64,000 bases of DNA, taken from the NCBI RefSeq assembly GCF_018070075.1, contig NZ_JAGPXE010000015.1, positions 124,001 through 188,000 on the forward strand, in the 5' to 3' direction. Both the position numbers and the translations under genes were made by a program. The notes beneath the pieces were generated by a model that ran no database searches, was not told where the DNA came from, and saw nothing but the letters and a program-made list of their open reading frames with translations. The number at the start of each line of letters is the position of its first letter. Position 1 is the stretch's first letter. Source of the DNA: Saccharopolyspora endophytica. GTDB lineage: Bacteria; Actinomycetota; Actinomycetes; Mycobacteriales; Pseudonocardiaceae. Of the stretch, positions 1-8,395 are shown piece by piece.

Positions 1-491
1 GTCAGCGCGATCATCACGATCCCCAGCACCACGACGATGCGGTCCATCGCCACACCCGCGCGCTTGCTGAGGAAGATGCCGATCGCGATCACCGCGGACA
101 GCGTGCCACCGATCTTGGCGTCGAGCCCGAACAGCGCGTCCAGGCCCAGCGAGGTTCCGGCGATGTTGCCGATGTTGAACACGAGCCCGCCGAAGACCAC
201 CAGCGCGGCCATCACGTAGCCGAGGCCGGGCAGCACCTTGTTGCCCAGGTCCTGGGCGCGCATGCCGGAGACGCCGATGACCCGCCACACGTTCAGCTGG
301 ACGGCGATGTCGACCAGGATCGACACCAGGATCGCGAAGGCGAAGGCGGCCCCGAGCTGGATGGTGAACTGGGTCGTCTGGGTGATGAAGCCGGGCCCGA
401 TGGCGCTGGTGGCCATCAGGAACACCGCACCGAGCAGCGTGCTGCGCTTCCCCTTCGATCCGTTCTGCCGGGGTGTGCTCGTCTCGGTCAT
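1..491 (-). CDS. NRAMP-family transporter, YcsG-like (N-terminal part; runs off the window)
   Basis: The visible N-terminal 163 residues are a polytopic membrane protein beginning MTETSTPRQN. The stretch SAIGPGFITQTTQ followed by NVWRVIGVSGMR and GGLVFNIGNIAG resembles Bacillus YcsG, an NRAMP-fold protein found beside 5-oxoprolinase (pxpABC) genes. The DPGN metal-binding motif of true Mn/Fe NRAMP carriers is absent from the first helix, so an organic or amino-acid-like substrate is more likely than a metal; that is inference. It diverges from the GntR gene at 621, which is its likely regulator. The C-terminus lies beyond base 1. Confidence 0.7.
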   Translation of the reverse strand, partial: MTETSTPRQNGSKGKRSTLLGAVFLMATSAIGPGFITQTTQFTIQLGAAFAFAILVSILVDIAVQLNVWRVIGVSGMRAQDLGNKVLPGLGYVMAALVVFGGLVFNIGNIAGTSLGLDALFGLDAKIGGTLSAVIAIGIFLSKRAGVAMDRIVVVLGIVMIAL

Positions 492-536
492 GGCACTCCG
501 ATCCCGCGGTGGCTGTGGTTCGGAACAACATAGAGA

Positions 537-549
537 ATTGTTGAACAAT
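537..549. promoter_or_regulatory. Palindromic candidate operator for the GntR regulator
   Basis: ATTGTTGAACAAT is a perfect 13-bp dyad (ATTGTT-G-AACAAT) in the 129-bp gap between the divergent NRAMP-like and GntR genes. FadR/FCD-type GntR proteins commonly bind short AT-rich dyads of this kind. Assignment to this regulator rests on position only. Confidence 0.45.
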
Positions 550-620
550 CCCGCAATACCCCGTTTGGAACTTTCCCGTTAAACTGTTGATCACCTGCAC
601 CTACTGCACAGGGAGCCGGC

Positions 621-1313
621 TTGACCGCGACCGATCCGTGGGCTGACCTGCTGGCGGCCGACCGAGCGCTGCTCGACCGCACCAGCACCGCCGAGCGGGT
701 CGCCGACGTGCTGCGGCAGCGGATCATCGATGGCGCCCTGTCCCCCGGCACCCGGCTGTCCGAGGAGAGCGCGGGCAAGGCCCTCGCGGTCTCCCGCAAC
801 ACGCTGCGCGAAGCCTTCCGGCTGCTGGTGCACGAACGGCTGCTGGTGCACGAGTTCCACCGCGGCGTGTTCGTCCGGGTGCTCTCCGCCGAGGACGTCA
901 TCGACCTCTACCGGATCCGCCGCCTGCTGGAGACCAGCGCGGTGCGCCGCGGCGAGAACCCCGACCTGGTCTCAGCGGTGGACCGCGCGGTCAGCGACGG
1001 CGAGCGCGCGGCGACCGAGGAGCGCTGGTGGGACGTGGGTACGGCGAACATGCGCTTCCACGAGGCGCTGGCCGCGCTGGCGGGCAGCCCCCGGGTCAAC
1101 GACACGATGCGCCAGCTGCTGGCCGAGCTGCGCCTGGCGTTCCACGTCATGTCGCGCCCCGAGGAGTTCCACAAGCCCTACCTCGGGTTCAACCGCGAGA
1201 TCGCCGACCTGCTCACCGCGGGACACCGCGAGGCAGCGGCGGAGAAGCTCGACGCGTACTTCGACGCCGCCGAGACCCAGCTCGTCGCCGCCTACCGCAC
1301 CTACCAGGACTGA
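621..1313 (+). CDS. GntR family regulator, FadR/FCD subfamily
   Basis: This 230-residue protein has an N-terminal winged helix-turn-helix (about residues 18-85, with LSEESAGKALAVSRNTLREA as recognition region) and a C-terminal all-helical FCD ligand-binding domain (about 90-220, with FHEALAALAGSPR). Such repressors usually sense a carboxylate and control adjacent transport or catabolic genes. Here the divergent neighbour is the NRAMP-like transporter. Translation starts at TTG 621, preceded by GGGAG. Its 3' end overlaps azlD tail-to-tail by 13 bp. Confidence 0.85.
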   Translation: MTATDPWADLLAADRALLDRTSTAERVADVLRQRIIDGALSPGTRLSEESAGKALAVSRNTLREAFRLLVHERLLVHEFHRGVFVRVLSAEDVIDLYRIRRLLETSAVRRGENPDLVSAVDRAVSDGERAATEERWWDVGTANMRFHEALAALAGSPRVNDTMRQLLAELRLAFHVMSRPEEFHKPYLGFNREIADLLTAGHREAAAEKLDAYFDAAETQLVAAYRTYQD

Positions 1314-1630
1314 GCGAAGACCACGCTGGTCAGCAGCACGTGGACGGCGGTCCCGCCGAGGATGCTCAGCACCGGGTTGCGCTTCCACAGGTGCAACCCG
1401 ATGGTCGCCGCCAGCGACAGCGCGGTCGGCGCGTACGCGGTGGCCTGGGTGTCGTGCAGCGTGTAGACGGCGAGGATCACCATGACGCCGACCGGCATCC
1501 GCGCGCCGAGGAAGTGCACGGTCGCGCTGCTGCGCAGCGGTGCGAGAGCGGCGAACGGCAACGCCCGCAACGCCCAGGTGACGGCGACGGACACGGCCAC
1601 CGCGCCGGCGATGTGGATCGGGTCAGGCAT
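1301..1630 (-). CDS. azlD: AzlD family branched-chain amino acid transport protein
   Basis: A 109-residue hydrophobic protein with three to four membrane segments (for example VAVSVAVTWALRALPFAAL and PTALSLAATIGLHLW) and the usual AzlD length. AzlD works with AzlC as the small subunit of an exporter of branched-chain amino acids or analogues. It starts inside the 3' end of azlC (8-bp overlap), so the two are translationally coupled. Family is clear; substrate is inferred from the family. Confidence 0.85.
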   Translation of the reverse strand: MPDPIHIAGAVAVSVAVTWALRALPFAALAPLRSSATVHFLGARMPVGVMVILAVYTLHDTQATAYAPTALSLAATIGLHLWKRNPVLSILGGTAVHVLLTSVVFAQSW

Positions 1631-2342
1631 CGACGTCCTTCTTCCGCAACACGATTCGGCTCACCAGCAGGCAGGCGGTGAACAGCCCGAGGGAGACCAG
1701 CAGCATCTGCTCGGGGAACAGCAGCGCGCTCACCAACGCGCAAACCATCGCCAGCGCCGGGACGGGAACGCTGCGACGCGCCCGGTAGGCGTCGATGGCC
1801 AGCACTACGAACAGCGCGGTGAGCGCGAAGTCGAGACCGTCGAGCTGGAACGGCACCAGCGCCCCGAACAGCGCGCCCAGCGTCGCGCCCGCGACCCAGT
1901 AGATGTGCAGCAGCACCTGCAACCACACGATCCGCCTGCCGCTCCACTCCTGCGCCGCGGGCCCGGTCGACAGCGCGTAGGCCTCGTCGGTGAGCGCGAA
2001 AGTGCTGTACACCTTGCCGATTCGGCTGCGCACCCGGTGCAGCGGGAACGACAGCGCGTAGAACACGTGCCGGAAGTTGACCAGCAGCGCCGTCACCGCG
2101 ACGTGCGCCAGCGGCGCGGCGGCCACGACGAGGCCGATCAGCAGGAACTCCAGCGAGCCCGCGTAGATCAGGGCGGCGAACGCCGTCGCCCACCACCAGT
2201 CGAGACCGGCGTGCACCACGAGCAGTCCGAACGCGATGCCCAGCGGGATCATCGCGAGCCCCACGGAGCTCGAATCGCGCAGAGCACCCCGCAGGTCGGC
2301 GCGCGGCGAGGAAGCGGTCTCAGCGACCAGGACAGCAGGCAT
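1623..2342 (-). CDS. azlC: AzlC family branched-chain amino acid permease
   Basis: A 239-residue membrane protein starting MPAVLVAET, with the AzlC signature region MIPLGIAFGLLVVHAGLDWW and LVNFRHVFYALSFP. It is the large subunit of the AzlCD exporter. ATG 2342 is the only good start: the longer open frame upstream overlaps the divergent Lrp gene. The azlC-azlD pair diverges from the Lrp-type regulator at 2418, the same pairing as azlB with azlCD in Bacillus, which suggests local control. Confidence 0.88.
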   Translation of the reverse strand: MPAVLVAETASSPRADLRGALRDSSSVGLAMIPLGIAFGLLVVHAGLDWWWATAFAALIYAGSLEFLLIGLVVAAAPLAHVAVTALLVNFRHVFYALSFPLHRVRSRIGKVYSTFALTDEAYALSTGPAAQEWSGRRIVWLQVLLHIYWVAGATLGALFGALVPFQLDGLDFALTALFVVLAIDAYRARRSVPVPALAMVCALVSALLFPEQMLLVSLGLFTACLLVSRIVLRKKDVDA

Positions 2343-2417
2343 GGCTGCAATTTTAGGTGGCGAAGGAAGTAATGTGGTTGCCGTACGTGCCCGGTTTCCG
2401 ACCGCGAGAGCAACATC

Positions 2418-2864
2418 ATGTCGATGGATGACCTGGATCGCGCAATAGTGTTCCACCTGAGCCAGGACGGCAGGTTGACCAACGTCGAGCTCGCCCAGCG
2501 GGTCGGCCTCACACCCGCCCCGTGCCTGCGCAGGGTCAAGCGCCTGGAGTCCGAGGGGATCATCACCGGCTACCGCGCCCGCATCGACCCGGCCGCCACC
2601 GGCCGCGGCTTCGAGGTCATGGTCTCGGTCGAGATCAGCATCAACGACCTGCAGACCGTCGAGGAGCTGGAAGGCGCCATCACCGCCTACGACGAGGTCG
2701 TCGAGGTGCACCGCCTCTTCGGCCGCCCCGACTACCTCATCCGCGTGGCCGTGGAGGACTCGGCGACCTTCGAAACCTTCCTCACGACCAAGCTCATGGC
2801 GCTGCGCGCGGTGGCCAGGGTCGACTCCCACATGATCATGAAGAAGCTCAAGACGAGCGACTGA
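2418..2864 (+). CDS. Lrp/AsnC family regulator (AzlB-like context)
   Basis: This 148-residue protein has an N-terminal helix-turn-helix (LTNVELAQRVGLTPAPCLRRVKRLESEGII) followed by an alpha-beta RAM effector domain (about residues 65-140, with EVHRLFGRPDYLIRV). Lrp/AsnC proteins sense amino acids. Divergence from azlCD with a 75-bp gap makes it the probable regulator of that exporter. Length and domain order are normal for the family. Confidence 0.9.
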   Translation: MSMDDLDRAIVFHLSQDGRLTNVELAQRVGLTPAPCLRRVKRLESEGIITGYRARIDPAATGRGFEVMVSVEISINDLQTVEELEGAITAYDEVVEVHRLFGRPDYLIRVAVEDSATFETFLTTKLMALRAVARVDSHMIMKKLKTSD

Positions 2865-3099
2865 CCTCGACGCGCGTGGGTCAGGCGCGGCAGCGGGTCC
2901 GGTCGGCGGTGATCAGGGCTGGTCTTCGGTGGGCAGCGTGATGTGGCCCGGGTGCGACCAAGTGCAGCGAGCGCCTCGGCCTGCCGCACCCGCGCCAGGT
3001 CGTCCCGGTGGAACACCGACCGCAGCGGCGTCATGCGCACCCCCAGGGGACGCGGGACTGCGCCGCTGACGGCCCCAATCCCGCCTTGCGCAGGGCTTT

Positions 3100-3426
3100 C
3101 TACGTGGTGCCGGGGCGGTTGTGGTTTCCGTGCCGCAGCGGGTGCATCGCTTCCGGGGCCCCGGCCGGCGTCACCGGCGACCCCTTCGCGGAGTCCTGCG
3201 CCTCCGCCGGTTCCGCCCGGTGCTCCCCCGATCCGGGTTGCGCACCGCGGCGGAGCTCGTCGAGCCGCTGCCGCATCATCTCGACGACCTGCGGGCGGTC
3301 GTTGTGCTCCTGCTCGTACTCCAGCACGCGCGTCAGCTCGTCCTGACCGAGCGATCGGATCATGTGCTGCAACGACCCCGTCGACAACTGGTCGTAGTCC
3401 GGCAACGGGAAGTCCTGCTCCTGCAT
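3100..3426 (-). CDS. Small actinobacterial protein, DUF8129-like
   Basis: A 108-residue soluble protein beginning MQEQDFPLPDYDQL. The core LPDYDQLSTGSLQHMIRSLGQDELTRVLEYEQEH is a short helical motif widespread in actinobacteria, whose function is unknown to me. The C-terminal half is low-complexity and charged. ATG 3426 was chosen over a longer frame because GAGGAG lies just upstream. It follows the CsbD gene in the same direction, separated by a strong hairpin. Confidence 0.7.
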   Translation of the reverse strand: MQEQDFPLPDYDQLSTGSLQHMIRSLGQDELTRVLEYEQEHNDRPQVVEMMRQRLDELRRGAQPGSGEHRAEPAEAQDSAKGSPVTPAGAPEAMHPLRHGNHNRPGTT

Positions 3427-3457
3427 CGGGAGCCTCCTCGGGAACTTTCGGGCGTGA

Positions 3458-3490
3458 CTCGGCGGGGGCTCGCCATCAGCCCCCGCCGAG
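3458..3490 (-). terminator. Strong hairpin downstream of csbD
   Basis: Two perfect 13-base arms (CTCGGCGGGGGCT and its complement) flank a 7-base loop, directly after the CsbD gene and before the DUF8129-like gene. There is no T-tract, as is common for actinobacterial terminators. Confidence 0.6.
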
Positions 3491-3536
3491 GGGAAACCGG
3501 TTGAGTCGCGCGGACTTCTCGGACCGGCGCTGGGAG

Positions 3537-3716
3537 TCACCCGTCCTGGCGGAAGGCGTCCTTCGCGTTCTCACCGGCCTGCTTGAGGTTGCCCTTCGTC
3601 TGCTCGGTCTTGCCCTCGGCCTCGGTCCTGCGATCGCCCGTGGCACTGCCGAGCTTCTCCTTGGCCTTGCCCACGGCCTCCTCCACCTTGTGGCGGGCCT
3701 TGTCCATCGCAGACAT
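3537..3716 (-). CDS. CsbD family stress protein
   Basis: A 59-residue, lysine- and glutamate-rich hydrophilic protein with the CsbD pattern (KARHKVEEAVGKAKEKLG, then GKTEQTKGNLKQAGENAKD). CsbD-like proteins accumulate under general stress; their molecular role is not settled. ATG 3716 is preceded by GGAGGG at good spacing, so the longer upstream frame is not used. Confidence 0.9.
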   Translation of the reverse strand: MSAMDKARHKVEEAVGKAKEKLGSATGDRRTEAEGKTEQTKGNLKQAGENAKDAFRQDG

Positions 3717-3790
3717 CTGAACACCCTCCTCATCCTCGGGAGACCACGGTTTACCCGGGAGCCCCGGTCGCGAAACGTCGAGCCCGGCGG

Positions 3791-4000
3791 TCACGCGTCG
3801 CGCACCTTGCGGCGGTGGCTGGTGTCGCAGAAGGGGTAGTTCTGACTGCGGCGGCACGCGCACACGGCGACCACGAAGCGGTCGGAGTCCACTGTGGTCC
3901 CGTCCTCGAGCACCAGTCGCACGGGACCTTCCACCAGGACCGGCCCTCCGGGGACGACGGTGACCCGCCTGAGGTCGGGGTCAGCGCGGCCGGTCCGCAC
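3791..4000 (-). CDS. CDGSH-type iron-sulfur protein
   Basis: A 69-residue protein with the CDGSH-type cluster motif CACRRSQNYPFCDTSH: three cysteines and a histidine that would hold a [2Fe-2S] cluster. The usual CDGSH core is CDTSH here. Small proteins of this kind are redox or cluster-transfer proteins. The gene overlaps the 3' end of the methyltransferase gene by 20 bp, so they share a transcript. The divergent neighbours are an ATP-grasp-like carboxylate-amine ligase and a haem-oxygenase-like iron enzyme. Confidence 0.85.
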   Translation of the reverse strand: MRTGRADPDLRRVTVVPGGPVLVEGPVRLVLEDGTTVDSDRFVVAVCACRRSQNYPFCDTSHRRKVRDA

Positions 4001-4634
4001 GGATCACCACCAGCTCCTCGCTGCGCTGCCCGCGCCGGATCAGCCCGCGGGCCTCCAGCACGGCCGCGCGCTGGTCGAGAACCGGGCCGAACGCCTGCGC
4101 TTGGCGATCCACCACAGCGGCTTTCAAGCCCCCGGCGCGCAGCCGCGCCAGCGTCGCCTCCACATCGGCCAGATCGGACTGCACCAGCATCAGCGTCCCG
4201 CCACCGCCCAGCAGCTCGGGCGCGCGAACGCACAGCCGGTCGATGACCGCGCGGCCGTCGTACCCGGCGTCCCACGCCCGCGCCGCGCCGCGCGGGGGCT
4301 CGGGGCCCTGCGCGGGCACGTAGGGCGGGTTGGCCAGCACCACGTCGAACGGATCCGGGTAGTCGCGCGCCAGCGCATCGCCCCGCTCCGCGCGCACCGG
4401 CAAGCCGCGCAGCCAGGCGTTCACACCCGCCACCGCGACGGCCGCGATCGAGACGTCCACGGCCGTCACCTCCGCGGCGCCGATGCGCGCCGCCGCCAGC
4501 GCCAGCGCACCGGTCCCGGTGCCCACGTCGAGCACCCGGCCGCCGGGCTCGATCCCGGCTTCGCTCAAAGCCCGCGCCAGCAGCCAGGTGTCGCCCTGCG
4601 GCCGGTACACGGCCGAGGTCCTCAGCAATCTCAT
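3981..4634 (-). CDS. SAM-dependent methyltransferase, HemK/PrmC-like
   Basis: A 217-residue class I methyltransferase with the SAM-binding motif VLDVGTGTGALALAAA (about residues 34-49) and the NPPY motif (VVLANPPYVPAQ), typical of enzymes that methylate amide or amino nitrogen. It lacks the N-terminal helical domain of PrmC, so it is probably not the release-factor methylase. ATG 4634 is preferred; a TTG at 4667 would add 11 residues. It is co-transcribed with the CDGSH protein. Confidence 0.8.
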   Translation of the reverse strand: MRLLRTSAVYRPQGDTWLLARALSEAGIEPGGRVLDVGTGTGALALAAARIGAAEVTAVDVSIAAVAVAGVNAWLRGLPVRAERGDALARDYPDPFDVVLANPPYVPAQGPEPPRGAARAWDAGYDGRAVIDRLCVRAPELLGGGGTLMLVQSDLADVEATLARLRAGGLKAAVVDRQAQAFGPVLDQRAAVLEARGLIRRGQRSEELVVIRADRPR

Positions 4635-4754
4635 GACCCACAGGTTTCCGCCCCCGCCGAGTCGCAAACCACGAGCTCAGAGGTTTGACCACGCCCTCGC
4701 CGGGGAAAGCAACGCCATGCAGGCCGGATCGCAGCCACGGGGAGGAGCGCGCCG

Positions 4755-5897
4755 GTGAACACTCCCGCCGTCGAGAACGCCGAGCCGGCGGTCGAACAGG
4801 CTCCCGAACCCTCGCGCACCTTCGGCGTCGAAGAGGAGTTCCTCGTGGTGGATCCGGAGAGCCGCGCGCCGTCCGGACGGGGTCCGGCGGTGCTGGCCGC
4901 AGCGGCCGACCTCGATCCGCAGCACGGCTTCCACCCCGAGCTGCTGACCAGCCAGGCCGAGGCCGCCACCGGCGTGTGCACCGCCTCGGCGCAGCTGCGC
5001 GGGCAGCTGCGCTCCGCGCGCGAGCGGATGAGCCGCGCGGCGCATGCGGAAGGACTGGCGCTGATCTCCTCCGGGACACCGCCGTTCCCGGGCGAACCGG
5101 GCGCGATCTCACCCGGCGCGCGCTTCCACCGGATCGCCGAGACCTACCGCGCGGTCGTCACCGACTACCAGGCCTGCGGCTGCCACGTGCACGTCGGCGT
5201 GCCCGACCGCGAGCAGGCCGTGGCCGTGATCAACCACCTCCACCCGTGGCTGCCGTCGCTGCTGGCGATGTCGGCGAACTCGCCGTTCCACCTCGGCGCC
5301 GACACCGGCTACGCGAGCTGGCGCCTGGTGCAGCAGACCCGGTTCCCCGGCTCGGGAATCCCGCCGCGGTTCCGCTCCGCGGCCGAGCACGACGAGCACG
5401 TCGCGCGGCTCGTCGAGTGCGGAGTTCTCGTCGACGAGGCCATGTCTTTCTGGCTGGCGCGGCCCTCACCGCACCTGCCGACGGTCGAGCTGCGCGTCGC
5501 GGACGCGGCCACCACCGTGGGCGAATCCCTGCTGCAGGCGGTGGTGACCCGGGCCCTGGTGCGGACGGCGCAGCGCGAGCTGGACGCCGGCCGCGAAGCC
5601 CCGGAGATCGATCCACGACTCGAACAGGCGGCCGTGTGGACCGCGGCCCGCCACGGGCTCGACGGGCCCGGCATCGACCTGGTGGCGCGGCGCCGTGCGC
5701 AGTCCGCCGAACTCGTCCACCGCATGATCCGCTGGGCCGCAAGCGAACTCGAGGAGACCCGCGAGCTGGCGACGGTCCGCAAGCTCGTCGCCGGACTGCT
5801 GCACTGCGGCACCGGCGCCCGACGGCAGCGCGTTGCGGCGGCCCGAGGCGACCGGGCGCTGCTCGCAGCCATCCGAGTCGAGGGAGGGGTGCGATGA
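4755..5897 (+). CDS. Carboxylate-amine ligase, glutamate-cysteine ligase family 2 (YbdK-like)
   Basis: This 380-residue protein has the GCS2 signatures TFGVEEEFLVVDP (about residues 23-35), CGCHVHVGVPDREQAV and ANSPFHLGADTGYASWR. The family forms gamma-glutamyl amide bonds using ATP; YbdK-type members make weak glutamyl-cysteine-like products and the true substrate is often unknown. GTG 4755 follows GGGGAGGA. The last four bases overlap the next start (ATGA), so it is coupled to the iron-dependent enzyme downstream. Confidence 0.85.
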   Translation: MNTPAVENAEPAVEQAPEPSRTFGVEEEFLVVDPESRAPSGRGPAVLAAAADLDPQHGFHPELLTSQAEAATGVCTASAQLRGQLRSARERMSRAAHAEGLALISSGTPPFPGEPGAISPGARFHRIAETYRAVVTDYQACGCHVHVGVPDREQAVAVINHLHPWLPSLLAMSANSPFHLGADTGYASWRLVQQTRFPGSGIPPRFRSAAEHDEHVARLVECGVLVDEAMSFWLARPSPHLPTVELRVADAATTVGESLLQAVVTRALVRTAQRELDAGREAPEIDPRLEQAAVWTAARHGLDGPGIDLVARRRAQSAELVHRMIRWAASELEETRELATVRKLVAGLLHCGTGARRQRVAAARGDRALLAAIRVEGGVR

Positions 5898-6898
5898 CCA
5901 GCCTGCCGGAACCGCGCGGCCCGCTGTCCGCCGCGGTCACCGCCACGCTCCGCCGGGAACCCCCGGCCCCCGCGCCGCCCCCGGAGCTGGCGCACGACCG
6001 CGACCCGTGGGGGCAAGACCTCGCGATCGCCCTGCACACCTGCTACGAGCTGCACTACCGCGGGTTCGACGGCGTCTCGCCGGAGTGGGAGTGGGACCCG
6101 GGCCTGCTGGCCCTGCGCGGCGAGCTCGAACGCGTCTTCCTGGACGCGCTGCGCGCCGGCACCGACGTCTCCGACGACGTCACGGCCGTGCTCGACGAGC
6201 TGCTGGTGGAACCGGTTCCCGGCAACGGAGTTTCGCACCACCTGCGCGACCGCGGGCAGTGGTGGCAGGTCCGGGAGTACTTCGCGCACCGCTCGATCTA
6301 CCACCTCAAGGAGGCCGATCCGCACGCGTGGGTCATCCCGCGCCTGCAGGGCCAGGCGAAGGCGTCGCTGGTGGCGGTGGAGTTCGACGAGTTCGGCGGC
6401 GGGCGCGGCGAGCGGGTCCACTCCCAGCTCTTCGCCGACCTGCTGACCGGTGCCGGGCTGTCCGCCGACTACCTGCACTACCTGGACGTGGTGCCGGAGC
6501 CGCAGATCGCCATCGTCAACCTGATGTCGCTGCTGGGCCTGCACCAGGGATTGCGCGGTGCGCTGGTCGGGCACTTCGCGGCCGCCGAGATCACCACGGC
6601 GCCCAGCGCGCAGCGCCTCGCCAAGGCCCTGGACAGGCTCGGGGCGGCGCAGGAGTGCGTCCACTTCTTCGCCGAGCACGTCGAGGCCGACGCGGTGCAC
6701 GAGCAGGTCATGCGCCGGGACGTGATCGGCGACCTGCTCGACCGGGAACCGCGGCTGGCCGAGGACGTCGTCTTCGGCGTCCGCGCCACCGAACTGCTCG
6801 AGGGCAGGCTCGCCGACCACCTGCTGAGTGCTTGGGGCCGCGACGAGACCTCGCTGCTGCACCCGCTCGACGTCCCTGAACCCGCCGCGAGCAGCTGA
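5894..6898 (+). CDS. Iron-containing redox enzyme, haem-oxygenase-like fold
   Basis: A 334-residue protein of the helical iron-containing redox enzyme family. Likely metal-ligand regions are CYELHYRGF near residue 50, the central EFDEFGGGR and the C-terminal HFFAEHVEADAVHE, which follow the E/H/D/H pattern of haem-oxygenase-like diiron oxidases. Characterised members oxidise amino-acid-derived substrates (C-C cleavage, N-oxygenation); the reaction here cannot be read. It starts by ATGA overlap with the carboxylate-amine ligase gene, and gnd follows after 40 bp. Confidence 0.82.
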   Translation: MTSLPEPRGPLSAAVTATLRREPPAPAPPPELAHDRDPWGQDLAIALHTCYELHYRGFDGVSPEWEWDPGLLALRGELERVFLDALRAGTDVSDDVTAVLDELLVEPVPGNGVSHHLRDRGQWWQVREYFAHRSIYHLKEADPHAWVIPRLQGQAKASLVAVEFDEFGGGRGERVHSQLFADLLTGAGLSADYLHYLDVVPEPQIAIVNLMSLLGLHQGLRGALVGHFAAAEITTAPSAQRLAKALDRLGAAQECVHFFAEHVEADAVHEQVMRRDVIGDLLDREPRLAEDVVFGVRATELLEGRLADHLLSAWGRDETSLLHPLDVPEPAASS

Positions 6899-6938
6899 GC
6901 CCCCGCCGAGAACCGACGCCACCACGGGAGTCATGCGA

Positions 6939-8378
6939 ATGAGCACACCAGCGCAGATCGGCATCAGCGGACTGGCGGTCATGGGGCGCAACCTGGCGCG
7001 CAACTTCGCGCGCAACGGCTACGCCGTCGCGCTGCACAACCGCACTCCCGCCAGAACCCGCGAGCTCGTCGACGAGTTCGGGCACGAGGGCGCGTTCGTC
7101 CCGGCCGAATCCGCCGAGGACTTCGTGGCAGCGCTCGAACGGCCGCGACGACTGGTCATCATGGTCAAGGCCGGTGACCCCACCGACGCGGTGATCCGCG
7201 AGTTCGCACCGCTGCTGGACACCGGGGACGTGATCATCGACGGCGGCAACGCGCACTTCGCCGACACCCGCCGCCGCGAGCTGGAGCTGCGCGAACAGGG
7301 CATCCACTTCGTGGGGACCGGCATCTCCGGCGGGGAGGAAGGCGCGCTGCGCGGTCCGAGCATCATGCCCGGCGGCTCGGCGGAGTCCTACGCCTCGCTC
7401 GGCCCGATGCTGGAGAAGATCGCCGCCAAGGCCGACGACGGCGCACCGTGCGTGACGCACGTCGGAGCGGACGGGGCCGGGCACTTCGTGAAGATGGTGC
7501 ACAACGGCATCGAGTACGCCGACATGCAGCTCATCGGCGAGGCGTACCAGCTGCTGCGCGACGTCGCCGGGTATCCGCCGAAGGAGATCGCCGGCATCTT
7601 CCGGGCCTGGAACACCGGCAGGCTGGACTCCTACCTGATCGAGATCACCGCCGAAGTCCTGTCCCACGTGGACGCCGCGACGGAGCGACCGTTCGTCGAC
7701 GTGGTCGCCGATCAGGCCGAGCAGAAGGGAACCGGGCGCTGGACGGTGCAGCTGGCGCTGGAACTGGGCGTTCCGGTCTCGGGCATCGCCGAAGCGGTCT
7801 TCGCCCGCTCGCTGTCCGGGCACACCGCGCTGCGCGAGGCGTCGCGCGGCCTGGCGGGGCCCACCCCGCGCGCGCTCGGGGAAGCCGAGGCGGCGAGGTT
7901 CGCCGACCGGGTCGAGCAGGCGCTGTACGCGTCGAAGATCGTGTCCTACACGCAGGGGTTCCACGAGATCGCCGCGGGCAGCGCCCAGTACGACTGGCGG
8001 CTGGACCTCGGTGCCATCGCCGCGATCTGGCGCGGTGGGTGCATCATCCGCGCGGCGTTCCTGGATCGCATCCGCGCGGCCCACGACAACCGCCCTGACC
8101 TGCCGAGCCTGCTCTCCGACGACGAGTTCGCGGAGGAGATCGCCGAAGCCCAGGACGACTGGCGCGCGGTCCTCGTCGCCGCCACCGAACAGGGCGTTCC
8201 CGCACCGGGTTTCGCCGCAGCCCTCGCCTACTACGACGCGCTGCGCGCCGAACGCCTCCCGGCGGCGCTCACCCAGGGCCAGCGGGACTTCTTCGGCGCC
8301 CACACCTACCGCCGCACGGACCGGGAAGGCGCCTTCCACACCCTGTGGGGCGGCGATCGCTCCGAGGTCGAGGTCTGA
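6939..8378 (+). CDS. gnd: 6-phosphogluconate dehydrogenase, decarboxylating
   Basis: This 479-residue enzyme of the pentose phosphate pathway oxidises 6-phosphogluconate to ribulose 5-phosphate, CO2 and NADPH. It shows the N-terminal nucleotide-binding motif GISGLAVMGRNLARNFARNG, the substrate motif GTGISGGEEGALRGPSIMPGG, the catalytic region HFVKMVHNGIEY and the C-terminal Gly-Thr-Gly-rich EQKGTGRWTVQLA. Length matches the long E. coli-type enzyme. ATG 6939 lies 8 bp after GGGAG; the ATG at 6933 is too close to it. Confidence 0.95.
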   Translation: MSTPAQIGISGLAVMGRNLARNFARNGYAVALHNRTPARTRELVDEFGHEGAFVPAESAEDFVAALERPRRLVIMVKAGDPTDAVIREFAPLLDTGDVIIDGGNAHFADTRRRELELREQGIHFVGTGISGGEEGALRGPSIMPGGSAESYASLGPMLEKIAAKADDGAPCVTHVGADGAGHFVKMVHNGIEYADMQLIGEAYQLLRDVAGYPPKEIAGIFRAWNTGRLDSYLIEITAEVLSHVDAATERPFVDVVADQAEQKGTGRWTVQLALELGVPVSGIAEAVFARSLSGHTALREASRGLAGPTPRALGEAEAARFADRVEQALYASKIVSYTQGFHEIAAGSAQYDWRLDLGAIAAIWRGGCIIRAAFLDRIRAAHDNRPDLPSLLSDDEFAEEIAEAQDDWRAVLVAATEQGVPAPGFAAALAYYDALRAERLPAALTQGQRDFFGAHTYRRTDREGAFHTLWGGDRSEVEV

Positions 8379-8395
8379 TGGCTGTGAGGACTCGT

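Noticed and set aside
2732..3040. Minus-strand frame starting MRMTPLRSVFHRDD
   Set aside because: Its N-terminal 30 residues look protein-like, but there is no ribosome-binding site and most of the frame overlaps the lrp gene; insufficient support.
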